From positions 1 through 64,000 of the forward strand of contig JAKSLB010000004.1 of assembly GCA_024401435.1 (NCBI GenBank): a stretch of DNA of 64,000 nucleotides, in the 5' to 3' direction. This DNA comes from Paludibacteraceae bacterium. GTDB lineage: Bacteria; Bacteroidota; Bacteroidia; Bacteroidales; Paludibacteraceae. Positions 24,771 through 34,638 of this stretch are shown piece after piece (position 1 is the stretch's first letter; every line of letters starts with the position of its first letter). Under the pieces are notes generated by a model. The model worked only from the letters and a program-made list of their open reading frames with translations, had not been told where the DNA came from and ran no database searches. The translations under genes and the position numbers were made by a program.

Positions 24771-26240
24771 TTACGATAGTTGCCAGCCTTTACCTGTCGC
24801 TATGAATTTCTGCTCATCGGTAAGTTTTGCTAAGTAATGCGAGCCCAATGTCAACCTGTAAATCGTACCGCTACTTTCACCAGAATGGTCTACCAGAGTA
24901 TTCATAATGTCCAATATGCTCTGCAGTGTGAGGCTTGCCGTTGAAGAAACACTGATTGAAGTAACCTGTGACATGTTAGACGGGATATTCAGATAATTGA
25001 GCCCATAACTGTTTTGTATGAAAGCAGTAAAACCAGAACTTGTGATATGACTTCCGTCAATTATACTCAGATCCAGTGTCTTAAGACTACAACTATTATA
25101 TTCTATCATGTTAGCCATAGATGTAAGAGATGCACCTAAAGTACTAGGGAACACCAATTTCTTTAAGTTGGTACTGTAAGAGAAAGCTTTTGACAAGGTT
25201 GTTAAACCGCTCAGATCGCTGGTAGACAAATCAAGTTCTTTCAAACTGACACAGTTAGTGAATGCATTAGATAATGTCGTAAGCTTATTACTAAATTGTA
25301 AGCCCTTGACTTCTTGTAAGGCATTACATGCACTAAACATGGCATTCGCAGCTGTGACATTTGAGAAATCCCATCCTGTACAATCCAAAGACAGCAGACT
25401 ACGACAATCTTTAAACATATAGGCTGTAGAGGTAACTGCAGCAGTAACTATTGGGGTGTTACTAACAATACGTTTAACACGGTCACATTTTCCAAAACTA
25501 CCATAACTACCACTGCCGGGGTTATATGTTGTAATATTTCCGAAATTACAATCAACAAACTCGATCTGTTGCAAACCGGAATATGCAGAATGATAAAGAG
25601 TAGAGTTTATTAACTCAGCACCTATCAATTTCAGTCGTTCAGTTGAATTACCACAGATTGAATAGCTTCCACTAGACATTTTGATATTCGGGAGTTTGGC
25701 AATGACTTCACCAACCCTATTTGCTTGTCTTGTAGTTTCGTATGTTCCTACAGTGCAGCCTAAGTATATGCATTTCTTCCAGGGAAGATTATAAGGTGTA
25801 ACACGAACGGCATAAACCAATCTGCGGTCTTCTTCTCCGATAACGTCATTGACATTAATTGGCACAGAGCGGTTATAAGTACTGTAATTATTCTCATACA
25901 ATGGAACAAAGACAACATCGTCCATATATCCAATTTCAATATGGACAACTTCTTCAATATAAGAATGAAAACTTATAATATTGTCTTCAGCAGCAATGTC
26001 ATCAAAGACCCATGTACCGAGGTAGTAGCATTCATGGTCTTCTTTAGTAGCAGCCTCCAGCGCATCCAAGTCTGGCCAACCAGCTGGACGAGTCCACTCC
26101 CAGGTGCCCTTCCCAGAAGGAATCTCCAGGATAGCATCTGCCATCTCGTCCACTTTATAAGTATCAGTCTTCTGATTCTTGGTACGAATGGCATCAGCAA
26201 TATTCTGAATATTCTCTTCAGTATAAAGCTTCAAAGTCAT
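24771..26240 (-). CDS. BspA-type leucine-rich-repeat protein, paralog 2
   Basis: At 489 residues it has the same three-part layout as its neighbours: the conserved N-terminus (LKLYTEENIQNIADAIRTKN), a WEWTRPAGWPDL segment, and C-terminal repeats such as WDFSNVTAANAMFSACNALQEV. The N-terminus and the WEW(T/V)RP segment are the most alike between paralogs; the repeat faces differ most. That is the pattern expected of duplicated receptor-binding proteins under diversifying selection. Its start overlaps the stop of the small gene upstream. Confidence 0.75.
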   Translation of the reverse strand: MTLKLYTEENIQNIADAIRTKNQKTDTYKVDEMADAILEIPSGKGTWEWTRPAGWPDLDALEAATKEDHECYYLGTWVFDDIAAEDNIISFHSYIEEVVHIEIGYMDDVVFVPLYENNYSTYNRSVPINVNDVIGEEDRRLVYAVRVTPYNLPWKKCIYLGCTVGTYETTRQANRVGEVIAKLPNIKMSSGSYSICGNSTERLKLIGAELINSTLYHSAYSGLQQIEFVDCNFGNITTYNPGSGSYGSFGKCDRVKRIVSNTPIVTAAVTSTAYMFKDCRSLLSLDCTGWDFSNVTAANAMFSACNALQEVKGLQFSNKLTTLSNAFTNCVSLKELDLSTSDLSGLTTLSKAFSYSTNLKKLVFPSTLGASLTSMANMIEYNSCSLKTLDLSIIDGSHITSSGFTAFIQNSYGLNYLNIPSNMSQVTSISVSSTASLTLQSILDIMNTLVDHSGESSGTIYRLTLGSHYLAKLTDEQKFIATGKGWQLS

Positions 26241-26407
26241 TAGATTTCCTCTTCTTCCTTCTCAACTCTATCAATTTCATACCAGAGATCTTTATTGCTA
26301 CTAAGCGGTAAGTAAACTTCACCCTCAGCAATGAACTCACCATCTGTAAGAGCTTTTCCTTCATCTGGAATAAGCTGTATAAAATATACTGTCGTAATAA
26401 CTTTCAT
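26240..26407 (-). CDS. Small protein between LRR paralogs, 55 aa
   Basis: Begins MKVITTVYFIQLIPDEGKAL and ends in an acidic helix (DRVEKEEEEI). The start overlaps the stop of the upstream LRR gene by 4 bases, and its stop overlaps the start of the downstream one. The perfect tiling argues that it is translated. Function unknown; it may be an assembly partner of the fibre/adhesin proteins. Confidence 0.65.
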   Translation of the reverse strand: MKVITTVYFIQLIPDEGKALTDGEFIAEGEVYLPLSSNKDLWYEIDRVEKEEEEI

Positions 26408-27867
26408 GTCACTGTCCATTTCTTCTGTGTAGCTATTCCCTTTTCAGCTATTGTCAGCTTACTCAAATTAAAGTTACCCAGAATAACACGATAAGTCCCT
26501 TCATCTGAAGAGTGGTCTACAAGGTTATTAAAGACAGACACAATGGTATCATGCGTCAATCTATTAGCATCTGTAAATGTCAAAACTGTAGCTTGACTCA
26601 AGTTAGAAGGGATTTGGATATGAGCAAGCTGTGAACAACCTGTACATATGTCATTTGTACTTCCAACTTTGCTTCCGTCTATCATGCCAAGATCAATCAT
26701 AACAAGAGAATAGCAACGAAAGAACGTCTTATACAAACTAGTACATTCCGTCATATCAAGAGGTAGATACAGCTCTCTCAACGAGGCGCAGCCATTAAAA
26801 GTGTTTGACAAAGTCGTTACGTTATGAAAATTACACTGACTTAAATCAATACTCAGTATTGAAGATGCATCATTAAACATAAAACTGAGATCTGTAGCAG
26901 CATCCATGTTATTGATGTTATCAACTGTACGTAAGTTAGTACATGCTGCAAAAGCATAAGCAGCTTTATCAATACCTGATAAATCACAGTCACCAAAGTC
27001 AATAGACAGTAAGTTACGACATGACTGGAACATATAAGACATGTCTGTCACGCCACTGTGAATCATCGGTGTATTAGATACAATGCGTTTTAATGACAAG
27101 CAACCGTTAAACATACCTATACATGCGGTAGCAGCTGAAAAATCACAGTCAACAAACTCAATCTGCTCAACTGTTACATAATAGTTCTGGAAGACACCGC
27201 TCATAGTTGCAAAATTCATATTCATGAATTTGATGCGTCTTAAATTGGTACCACCATAGACACCGGTTTGTGAAACAACTACCGTTGTACCTGGTAGCTT
27301 AACGATAGCCTCACAGACTTGATTTCCTCGCTCGTACACACCTGAAGGGGACGCTCCAAGACGCATAATCTTATCCCAGGGTTTTGACGGATCTGTAGGT
27401 ACTGCACGTACAACATAGCAGTGTCTCCGTGACCCTTCTGGAACTACATCATTGATATAGAAGCGTACAAAGGTTGTATTGGTACCAGCAGCACTGGGAC
27501 CTTCTTCATGATACAACGATACAAAGTTACCATCTACCAAATATCCCAAATCAACCGAGATACCTGAACAGTTTGTTGTTGATGTGTTCTGTAAACGGAG
27601 ACTTACAAAGTTTTCCGCCGCATTAACATCTTCAAACTGCCAGGTACCAAGATAGAATTGTTCATACTGAAGATTTAATACTTCAGCATACTGGTCAAGG
27701 TCAGGCCAGTCACCTGGTCTGACCCATTCCCAGTTGATATCGGTTGAGAGAGCGCGAATTGCATCGGCCATCTCATTAACTTTGTACAGTTCAGAGCTTT
27801 TATTCTTTTCCCGAATTGCATTAGCAATGTTCTGGATATTCTCTTCTGTATAAAGTTTTAATGCCAT
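26404..27867 (-). CDS. BspA-type leucine-rich-repeat protein, paralog 1
   Basis: At 487 residues it starts LKLYTEENIQNIANAIREKN, as in the other two. The middle holds the INWEWVRPGDWPDL segment and a long beta-rich part. The C-terminal half has LRR-like repeats (MSYMFQSCRNLLSIDF, FNGCASLRELYLP). It begins one base after the 1189-residue repeat protein, so it probably works on the same virion structure. Alternatives are adhesins or enzyme-carrying tips; no catalytic motif is visible. Confidence 0.75.
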   Translation of the reverse strand: MALKLYTEENIQNIANAIREKNKSSELYKVNEMADAIRALSTDINWEWVRPGDWPDLDQYAEVLNLQYEQFYLGTWQFEDVNAAENFVSLRLQNTSTTNCSGISVDLGYLVDGNFVSLYHEEGPSAAGTNTTFVRFYINDVVPEGSRRHCYVVRAVPTDPSKPWDKIMRLGASPSGVYERGNQVCEAIVKLPGTTVVVSQTGVYGGTNLRRIKFMNMNFATMSGVFQNYYVTVEQIEFVDCDFSAATACIGMFNGCLSLKRIVSNTPMIHSGVTDMSYMFQSCRNLLSIDFGDCDLSGIDKAAYAFAACTNLRTVDNINNMDAATDLSFMFNDASSILSIDLSQCNFHNVTTLSNTFNGCASLRELYLPLDMTECTSLYKTFFRCYSLVMIDLGMIDGSKVGSTNDICTGCSQLAHIQIPSNLSQATVLTFTDANRLTHDTIVSVFNNLVDHSSDEGTYRVILGNFNLSKLTIAEKGIATQKKWTVT

Positions 27868-27868
27868 A

Positions 27869-30800
27869 TCAATACCTTACATTATCACTCAAAAGTGAAG
27901 CTTTAAATTGATCAAGAGCGTCTTTAATTGCTTTATCTACATAAGAATGGATGTAGGATTTCAAATTGGAAACATCAGCCAAACCTTTTGTTTCATAAAC
28001 AACTTCGTCCACAGATTTGACAACAAAAGTGTTTCCTTCGTCTTCCCCTTCATCATTGAGAATATGCAGTGAAGCACCTGGCTCAATGATAACCCCATGT
28101 GCAAAGTAGTAAGCAGTGCCATCATAGTTCCATTCGTCCAGTTCACCCTCAGAAGTCTCAATAGTACCAACAAAGACTGCAACTTCATCTGGTCCAATGT
28201 TTCCAGATCTGTCCTTATGGTTACCTGTGATTTTGGTGGCTCTTCCTGAAACGTCTTCAAGTTTAATAATGTTTGCAGTGAGAGCGTTTTCGTCGTTAAA
28301 AGTAACATAATCATTGTCGACAGCTGGGGTGATTGCTGGAATATCAACATCAATGTGTGTGCCGTCGCTTTCTTCATTGAAAGTAACGTTGGTACCTGCA
28401 ATCATTGTGCCTTGCTTCTTAGCAAGTTCGCCGTCGATATAAGTTTTCAAGTTGACAGAATCGACTAAGCCATGAGGACCATCAGATTCACCTGGAGTAT
28501 AAGAGGTAACATTGAAGGTATCCCAGTTAGTGCCGCCCCAGTCTTCAAAAATTGTTAAGTTGTCACCGACTTCGATTGTTGAACCATCATCAAAGTAATA
28601 CATATCGCCGTTATCAGCTCTCCAACCCCTTAATTGTTGGTAGCCAGATTCAGATGTAATGATGATATCAGTAGAAGTAAGATGAATTTCTTCACCCATA
28701 GGCTCTTCTTCATGCATCGGAATGCCGGTCATTTCAGCAGGAGTACTGCCACCACCGGTGTGTACGTCTTCGATGTTTACAAGATGAGCACTGAGTTTCT
28801 GATTCTCGTCATAGCTAACATAAGTTTCATCAACTGCAGGCAAGGGTAACTCATCAACTTTAACACTGATAGTGGTGTAATCACTCTCATTATCTAATGA
28901 GATACAGGCTCCTTCTCTCAATGAATTCTGTTTTCTAATATTGAGATCATTAACTGCAGCTTCAATAGCACCATCGATAAATTCTCTGGTGTTTTGGGAT
29001 TCTGCTACACCAATACTACCTTCCCCTTGAGCATCTTCCAGTCTTACGGTATGAGCAGATAAAGTACCATCTTCTTCTCTCTTGAAATAGTAAGAATCAA
29101 GCGGGATATTGCTAATAGCAGATTCGACATAGGATTTAACATTGCTTGTCTCAGCAAGACCTTCATCTTCTGACATCAAGTCACCTATTACAGGAGTAAT
29201 AGTAGTGCTCTCATCATCTGATGTAACAGTCAAGTGATCTTCATCCCCGGAAACAATGGATTTTCCAGTAGGAACAATAGCACTGATGATAGTATTATCT
29301 TCTTCATCTTTAGTAATACTGATGTTAGCACCTTCAGTAAGAACATCTTGTTTGTAACTGAGACCACCATCTAACATATCACGTACTTGTACAGGAGTCA
29401 TGCATAAGTATGTATCAGACGGATCAGTGTAAATCATATCATCATCATCTGCTTGTGGAATGATTTTATTAACAAAATCACGCACTTGCATAGCTGACAT
29501 AAGAACAGGATCGCTAGAAGGAGCATCAGGATCTAAATCATTGATTGTTGCAGTAGGGAACTTAGACCAATCGGCATTAAGTTTACCATCGTCCTCGAAC
29601 TTCATGTATTTACCAAGAGTCAAGGTATCTTGTTTTGTTGACAAACCCTCGTCAATCATACTCTTAATCTGAACTGGTTGAACTGTGAGGAATTCTTCAC
29701 CTGGATTTTCATATGACATTTGCTCATCTGGAGCTTCAAGGTCTGTCAAATGGGCGGTGATACCGTCATCCATCATCTCTTTAAGTTTGGTCGGTTTTAC
29801 AGTACCCCAGTCTGCGCCCGGGTTATCATAGGACATATCCTCATCATCAGTCTGAAGATTACCTTTGAGGTTTTCCAGACCGCTCTTGATCATAGTATCA
29901 ATTTGAGACGGTTTAACATCCAGATATTTGTTAGCTGCGTTATTATAAGTCATATCTGCATCAGTTGCTTGTTCATCAGCTGGAGCAACTGCTTCAATCA
30001 TTGTTTTGATCTGAGCAGGTGAAGCGATGACATGTTTATCTGACGGATTTTCAGGACTCATATCTGTATCAGTTGCATCTGTATGATCTTTGTCAAGAGC
30101 TTCAATCATAGTCTTGATCTGTGTAGGTTTCATCACCAGATATTTATCACTTGGACCAGAGATGTCCATATCACTGCCAGTAGCTTCAGCATGGTGTTGA
30201 TCTAAGCTCTGGATAAAAGACTTAAACTGAAGCGGTGTTGCAATAACATGTTTATTGGCTGGATTTTCTGGATCCAAATCTGTAGGTTTTGCCTGTGGAT
30301 AAGTTCCTCGAATCATACCTTCAATTTGTTTAGGAGAAGCAATAACATGACTTTCTGATGGGTTTGTTGGGTCAACATCTTCGTCAGATGCTGGAGAAGG
30401 TAACTCTGGTTTATTCTTAATGTAACCTGGTTGATCCTCTTCTGCTACTTTCCAGTCTGGTTGGGCGGCGAAAATACCATCATCTTTTGACTCGATAGTA
30501 TTACCGGTTTCTCCAGAAACTAAAGTAGTGCAAGGTCCTACATAGAGACCATCAGTTTTCAACTCAACTTGATTGCCTGTTTCATCTGAAATTTGGACAT
30601 CACAAACAGGTGAGTAAAGACCATCGTCCTTACGAACAATTGTATTACCGGTCTCTTTGGAAATTTTACATTTCTCAACATAAAGACCATCATCTCTCAA
30701 TTCGACCTGGTTATCAGTGTCTCTTGAAATTTGAACATCGCAAACCGGAGAATAGAGACCGTCATCTTTACGAATAATGGTATTACCCGCTTCCTCAGAA

Positions 30801-31438
30801 ATCTTGCATTGACCTACATAAAGACCATCAGTTTTTTCTTCAATTTGATTATTTGCTTCATCTGAGATTTTCAATTCATAGGCTGGAGCAAAAATACCAT
30901 CTTCTTTTTCTACGATGATATTGCCAGTATCTTTAGAAATTTTTGTTGTACAAGGACCAACAAACAAACCATCGTCTTTAAGTTCAACCTGGTTGCCTGT
31001 CTCCTCGGAAACTTTTACGTCACAAACTGGAGAATAGATACCATCTTCTTTCTCAATAATGGTATTACCCTCCTCGCGTGAAACTTTTAACGGAGCAACG
31101 AAAAGACCATCTTCTTTTTTCTCGATTTGGTTCTTGTCAGTAGCTGAAACGTCAATAGATGCAAAAATACCATCTTCTTTTATTTCGATGATATTACCGT
31201 CTTCTTCAGAACGTTTAACTTCACATTCTAAAACGCGCCATTTACCAAGTTCAGCATCAACCTCGTTGTCACGTTTAAACATATATTGTTTACCAGTTTC
31301 TACACACAATGTGACATAGATATCTGGTAAGTAATTCTCGTTGTATGCAACCATTTCAGCAATTGTTGCAAATTGTGAACGGACGTTATCAGGTAACTGA
31401 CCTTTATAACTAATATTATCCAACATTGAAACTGACAT
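27869..31438 (-). CDS. Giant repeat protein, probable tail fibre or baseplate-attached fibre
   Basis: At 1189 residues it is built of two repeat types. Residues from about 75 to 330 carry some ten copies of a unit of about 25 residues (such as ISDETGNQVELKTDGLYVG). Residues from about 340 to 680 carry about ten copies of a unit of 30-35 residues (such as NPSDKHVIASPAQIKTMI). The C-terminal part has repeated longer units with KSYVESAI or KTYIDGEL-like helices. The pattern fits a long trimeric fibre shaft. GGGAG precedes the start. No enzymatic motif is seen. Confidence 0.75.
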   Translation of the reverse strand: MSVSMLDNISYKGQLPDNVRSQFATIAEMVAYNENYLPDIYVTLCVETGKQYMFKRDNEVDAELGKWRVLECEVKRSEEDGNIIEIKEDGIFASIDVSATDKNQIEKKEDGLFVAPLKVSREEGNTIIEKEDGIYSPVCDVKVSEETGNQVELKDDGLFVGPCTTKISKDTGNIIVEKEDGIFAPAYELKISDEANNQIEEKTDGLYVGQCKISEEAGNTIIRKDDGLYSPVCDVQISRDTDNQVELRDDGLYVEKCKISKETGNTIVRKDDGLYSPVCDVQISDETGNQVELKTDGLYVGPCTTLVSGETGNTIESKDDGIFAAQPDWKVAEEDQPGYIKNKPELPSPASDEDVDPTNPSESHVIASPKQIEGMIRGTYPQAKPTDLDPENPANKHVIATPLQFKSFIQSLDQHHAEATGSDMDISGPSDKYLVMKPTQIKTMIEALDKDHTDATDTDMSPENPSDKHVIASPAQIKTMIEAVAPADEQATDADMTYNNAANKYLDVKPSQIDTMIKSGLENLKGNLQTDDEDMSYDNPGADWGTVKPTKLKEMMDDGITAHLTDLEAPDEQMSYENPGEEFLTVQPVQIKSMIDEGLSTKQDTLTLGKYMKFEDDGKLNADWSKFPTATINDLDPDAPSSDPVLMSAMQVRDFVNKIIPQADDDDMIYTDPSDTYLCMTPVQVRDMLDGGLSYKQDVLTEGANISITKDEEDNTIISAIVPTGKSIVSGDEDHLTVTSDDESTTITPVIGDLMSEDEGLAETSNVKSYVESAISNIPLDSYYFKREEDGTLSAHTVRLEDAQGEGSIGVAESQNTREFIDGAIEAAVNDLNIRKQNSLREGACISLDNESDYTTISVKVDELPLPAVDETYVSYDENQKLSAHLVNIEDVHTGGGSTPAEMTGIPMHEEEPMGEEIHLTSTDIIITSESGYQQLRGWRADNGDMYYFDDGSTIEVGDNLTIFEDWGGTNWDTFNVTSYTPGESDGPHGLVDSVNLKTYIDGELAKKQGTMIAGTNVTFNEESDGTHIDVDIPAITPAVDNDYVTFNDENALTANIIKLEDVSGRATKITGNHKDRSGNIGPDEVAVFVGTIETSEGELDEWNYDGTAYYFAHGVIIEPGASLHILNDEGEDEGNTFVVKSVDEVVYETKGLADVSNLKSYIHSYVDKAIKDALDQFKASLLSDNVRY

Positions 31439-31458
31439 TATAAGTCTCCCAATTTAAA

Positions 31459-32691
31459 TCAATTAAATGTCAAAGTAACCCCGTCTGCACCGACAGGATT
31501 TGTTAAAAGGTAACAATTGTAATCAATACCATCAACAGTAACTACAGACTTGGTGAAGGAATCAATATACTCAAAATTGTGAGCGATATCCATAATTGAG
31601 GTCAAATCACCCAATGAAGCTGGATAACAGTACAAAATCTGTCCATAGTCCATGGTAATATTTGAATACTCATAAGTCTTAGTTTCTTTAAGCTCAGACA
31701 TAGGCAGTGACTTGATTATATCTTCCGTAACTTCAGATACAATAACAGGAGTTGTACCATTATAGGTTTTACCGGTTATTGTTACTAAAATACTTTGGTC
31801 AGCATCATGTCCCAGCATATCTGTAACTGTTGCAGCAAAAGTAGTTGTTGTCTTGATAGGTTCTTCTGGAGTGTAGACATACTCAAAGACGCCGCCCTCG
31901 AGAATACCTTCGGATACTGTATGAACAATCTCATCATTAACATAGAAGTCAAGACGTGCAATATCCACAGACTCTTTGACAACTTCTGCAATCAATTTAA
32001 TGCTGTCAATACTTTCAGTAACAGCATCATACAAGGTCTTATCAGGATCAATATGAAGCATCAGGGTTGGATCACCAGATACAGTGAGCATATCTCTGAT
32101 TACCTTTTCAAGGCTCGTACCTGCAAGATATGTCTTCCCTACATAAACTGAACCGATTGCAATTGACGCAGTTAAGTCTTCTTTCAGAACACCGCTATTT
32201 GCAACATAAAGGGCGCCCTCGGAATCTACTTTGATAGAGTCGTTATCAATCTTTGCGCTAACAACGTTTGAAGTGATATCGATACCATCACCTGCAACTA
32301 GTCCTGCAGAGGGATCTGAACCCTTTTTGACAAGTTTCTTGTACTCTTCACCGGGGTTAAACTGTAAAGTTTTTGTTTCTCCCGGTTTTACTAAAATATC
32401 ACCGTTTGAAATAGAACCCCATGCAAAAAGTTCTTCTGCCCCTGAAACAACAAATGTTATCGCAACGCTTAAAATATCGTATGCGTCAGATTTGTTATTT
32501 GTAAAGTTACCCTTAAACTGTCCGTCAGTTGTAGTACTGGATCCAGTACATACACCCCAAGAGGACAAGTCAGTTATTGTTGGTTCTGTTGTTATGCCTT
32601 CATTTAACACATAAAGGGCTTTAAAGACAATTTCTGTTTCAGTGCTTTTAGCATTTTCTGCAGCACTGGTGTAAGTTACCGAAATGCTCAT
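31459..32691 (-). CDS. Beta-rich virion structural protein
   Basis: This 410-residue, Thr/Ser/Val-rich protein has an N-terminal beta-sandwich-like part, a middle segment resembling the giant repeat protein downstream (GLVAGDGIDITSNVVSAKIDNDSIKVDSEGALYV), and a C-terminal Ig-like part. It probably connects the fibre to the tail or forms its base. GAGGTTGAGATAG precedes the start codon. The family is not recognised precisely. Confidence 0.6.
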   Translation of the reverse strand: MSISVTYTSAAENAKSTETEIVFKALYVLNEGITTEPTITDLSSWGVCTGSSTTTDGQFKGNFTNNKSDAYDILSVAITFVVSGAEELFAWGSISNGDILVKPGETKTLQFNPGEEYKKLVKKGSDPSAGLVAGDGIDITSNVVSAKIDNDSIKVDSEGALYVANSGVLKEDLTASIAIGSVYVGKTYLAGTSLEKVIRDMLTVSGDPTLMLHIDPDKTLYDAVTESIDSIKLIAEVVKESVDIARLDFYVNDEIVHTVSEGILEGGVFEYVYTPEEPIKTTTTFAATVTDMLGHDADQSILVTITGKTYNGTTPVIVSEVTEDIIKSLPMSELKETKTYEYSNITMDYGQILYCYPASLGDLTSIMDIAHNFEYIDSFTKSVVTVDGIDYNCYLLTNPVGADGVTLTFN

Positions 32692-32696
32692 CTATC

Positions 32697-32972
32697 TCAA
32701 CCTCCTTCTGAAGTTTCATTATTCTGTTGGGTCGAAAGTTTCTCACCTGTCCACAAATCCCTGTCCGACAGTTTTCTTCGTTCAATTTCTGCATTAACTG
32801 TTTTTAAGTTGTTTTCTTCCTCGCTCAGGATATCGAACATTACTTTGTTGATCACGAAGTGTTCGGAAGGTTTGTTATCCAGTTGAGACTGAATAGATCG
32901 AGTCCGTACTTCAATTAAATATTTTTCAAACAATAGATCTTCATTTGAAAGATTCTTATACGAACTCGCCAT
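32697..32972 (-). CDS. Hypothetical protein, 91 aa
   Basis: Starts MASSYKNLSNEDLLFEKYLIEVRTRS and is a charged, helical protein ending in a Gln/Asn/Ser-rich tail. AGAGG lies 6 bases before the ATG at 32972. It lies between the lytic transglycosylase and the fibre proteins, so a virion assembly role is plausible; it is otherwise unrecognised. Confidence 0.65.
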   Translation of the reverse strand: MASSYKNLSNEDLLFEKYLIEVRTRSIQSQLDNKPSEHFVINKVMFDILSEEENNLKTVNAEIERRKLSDRDLWTGEKLSTQQNNETSEGG

Positions 32973-32982
32973 TCTATACCTC

Positions 32983-33678
32983 TTATTTCTCACCCAACAT
33001 TGTTTTCTCAGTTGAAGTCGGATAATGTGTCCGTTCAAACCGTTGTTGAGTTGCTGTTAATAAATAATAATTCTTCTTAGCTCGTGCCAAGTATTCTTTG
33101 GTTGATTCCGGTATTCTGTTTTTCATAACAGAGTTTTCACCACAATTGTATGCCATTACAATATCATCAAACACACGCATTCTATCAGACAAATGTTTAA
33201 TATGACTGATAGCAATATATGCATTGATTTTATAATTAAATGGATCATATTCGACATCTTTATCAAACTTCCAATAGTTTTTCTTAAAAGACGTCCATAC
33301 ATATGCAGAGTTCAGCTGAAACAAACCCAAATCAACAGAAGAGTTTTTATTTCTATTTACAGCTGTAGGATCAAGCATCGGATTTTCATTCAATAGAATT
33401 GACAATACCAAATTAGAGTCAACATTCATTTCTGAACAGAGTGACAGTATATAATCTGACATCTCTTTTGGCATAAATCCGTATGCATTGTTATCTAGAT
33501 TTTCTAATTCAGGAACTTCTGTGGAAAAGTCCCTCATAGGACTTACCATATGATCTTTCATCAGAAAATATGTGACAGCTCCTCCTATAGATGAGAACAT
33601 CATGCATATTGTGCATAAGACAAATATCTCAAAAATAGGTTTCCTCTTCTGTACCAGACTCGGTTCTATCTGTATCAT
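32983..33678 (-). CDS. Membrane-anchored lytic transglycosylase (SLT family)
   Basis: At 231 residues, a membrane segment lies near residues 15-40, and the rest has the SLT pattern: ILLNENPMLDPTA with the likely catalytic Glu, VDLGLFQLNS, and AYNCGENSV towards the end. These enzymes cleave peptidoglycan glycan strands without water. A membrane anchor is unusual for a virion enzyme; it may act at the cell envelope during entry or assembly. The start overlaps the HD gene by 50 bases but has a good AAAGGA signal. Confidence 0.8.
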   Translation of the reverse strand: MIQIEPSLVQKRKPIFEIFVLCTICMMFSSIGGAVTYFLMKDHMVSPMRDFSTEVPELENLDNNAYGFMPKEMSDYILSLCSEMNVDSNLVLSILLNENPMLDPTAVNRNKNSSVDLGLFQLNSAYVWTSFKKNYWKFDKDVEYDPFNYKINAYIAISHIKHLSDRMRVFDDIVMAYNCGENSVMKNRIPESTKEYLARAKKNYYLLTATQQRFERTHYPTSTEKTMLGEK

Positions 33679-34360
33679 TTAAGTATTCCTTTACTGCGGA
33701 TTCTGTCCACCAGATTTTATCTATGGATGAATCACCTGTTTTCTTTTTGTTACGGTTGTTGGAAAAGTAAGTTTTATCAAAAGTTTTTATTTTATCTACG
33801 AACTTCATGGTTTTCATTGTTGAAGCAGCCATATCTGCATAATGTGACAACCATGCTAATTCCTGATATCTTGCTCCGAAGATAGTCTTTCCTGCAACGC
33901 GCGCTGCAGTAGACCACTGTCCGTGTGTAAAACGAATAATCTCACACACAACAGGATTAAATCCAATCATCTTTGCAAAATGATATCCGTCCTCATCATG
34001 TTCGTAGTTTGATCCTGATGGATCTGCTTTAAATTTACAAATGTCATGCATTAGATATGCGGTAAACAAATCAGATGCAGGATTTGATCCTTCATATGCA
34101 GGATCTTTTGCAAATTTATCTATAATATCTGATCGTGCTCTGATAAACTGATCCAATGCAATCAATCCTTCGTAGATATGATACAAAAGACCATGTTCAC
34201 AGGCCTGCAGGTCATTATGATGATTCCCTGACGCAGCAGGTAAGTCATAAAACCTGTCATCAACCAGTTTGTATGCGATAATCAGTTTTTCTCTGTTCTC
34301 AGGTGTGACTTTTTCTAAAAAATCACTGAAATAATCTACAAGCTTCTCGTAATTCTTCAT
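33629..34360 (-). CDS. HD-domain hydrolase
   Basis: At 243 residues, the HD-type metal ligands are visible: His in EHGLLYHIYEGL, His-Asp in LMHDICKFK, a later His in HDEDGYHFA, and HGQW with nearby Asp in HYADMAAS. HD proteins hydrolyse nucleotides, cyclic nucleotides or similar phosphoesters. The substrate cannot be read from the sequence; breakdown of host signalling nucleotides is one possibility. GGAGGTTAAA precedes the ATG. A terminator lies just upstream. Confidence 0.75.
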   Translation of the reverse strand: MKNYEKLVDYFSDFLEKVTPENREKLIIAYKLVDDRFYDLPAASGNHHNDLQACEHGLLYHIYEGLIALDQFIRARSDIIDKFAKDPAYEGSNPASDLFTAYLMHDICKFKADPSGSNYEHDEDGYHFAKMIGFNPVVCEIIRFTHGQWSTAARVAGKTIFGARYQELAWLSHYADMAASTMKTMKFVDKIKTFDKTYFSNNRNKKKTGDSSIDKIWWTESAVKEYLNDTDRTESGTEEETYF

Positions 34361-34377
34361 TTTAACCTCCAGTTATG

Positions 34378-34422
34378 AAAAAAGAAACTACCGAGGGAGT
34401 CTTTATGGGGCCCCCTCGGTAG
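34378..34422 (-). terminator. Intrinsic terminator before the HD gene
   Basis: CTACCGAGGG pairs with CCCTCGGTAG, followed on the minus strand by TTTCTTTTTT. It ends the unit that includes the GroES-like gene and the small gene at 34450-34623. Confidence 0.88.
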
Positions 34423-34449
34423 AAATGACTCTAATTCAACCGGAGTGTT

Positions 34450-34623
34450 CTATTTAAGTACAGTTTTAGTATTTACAGGACGTTCCCGATATTCGAATTT
34501 GTCAAAATTCCATACAGGTAAAACCATATCTTTCCATTCAGCCCGGGGATTTTCCTTGACTTGAATAGTTTTACCATGTTTATGAGCGTCAACAATAGCT
34601 TTTTGTTCTTTTTTAGTTAACAT
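34450..34623 (-). CDS. Small basic protein with a YRxRP ending, 57 aa
   Basis: Begins MLTKKEQKAIVDAHKHGKTI and ends with FDKFEYRERPVNTKTVLK. A C-terminal phrase of this kind (phenylalanine, then YRxKP or YRxRP) is common in a group of small phage proteins of unknown function. AAGGA lies about 10 bases before the ATG. It follows the GroES-like gene by 15 bases and precedes the terminator. Confidence 0.65.
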   Translation of the reverse strand: MLTKKEQKAIVDAHKHGKTIQVKENPRAEWKDMVLPVWNFDKFEYRERPVNTKTVLK

Positions 34624-34638
34624 TACTTTTAATTCCTT

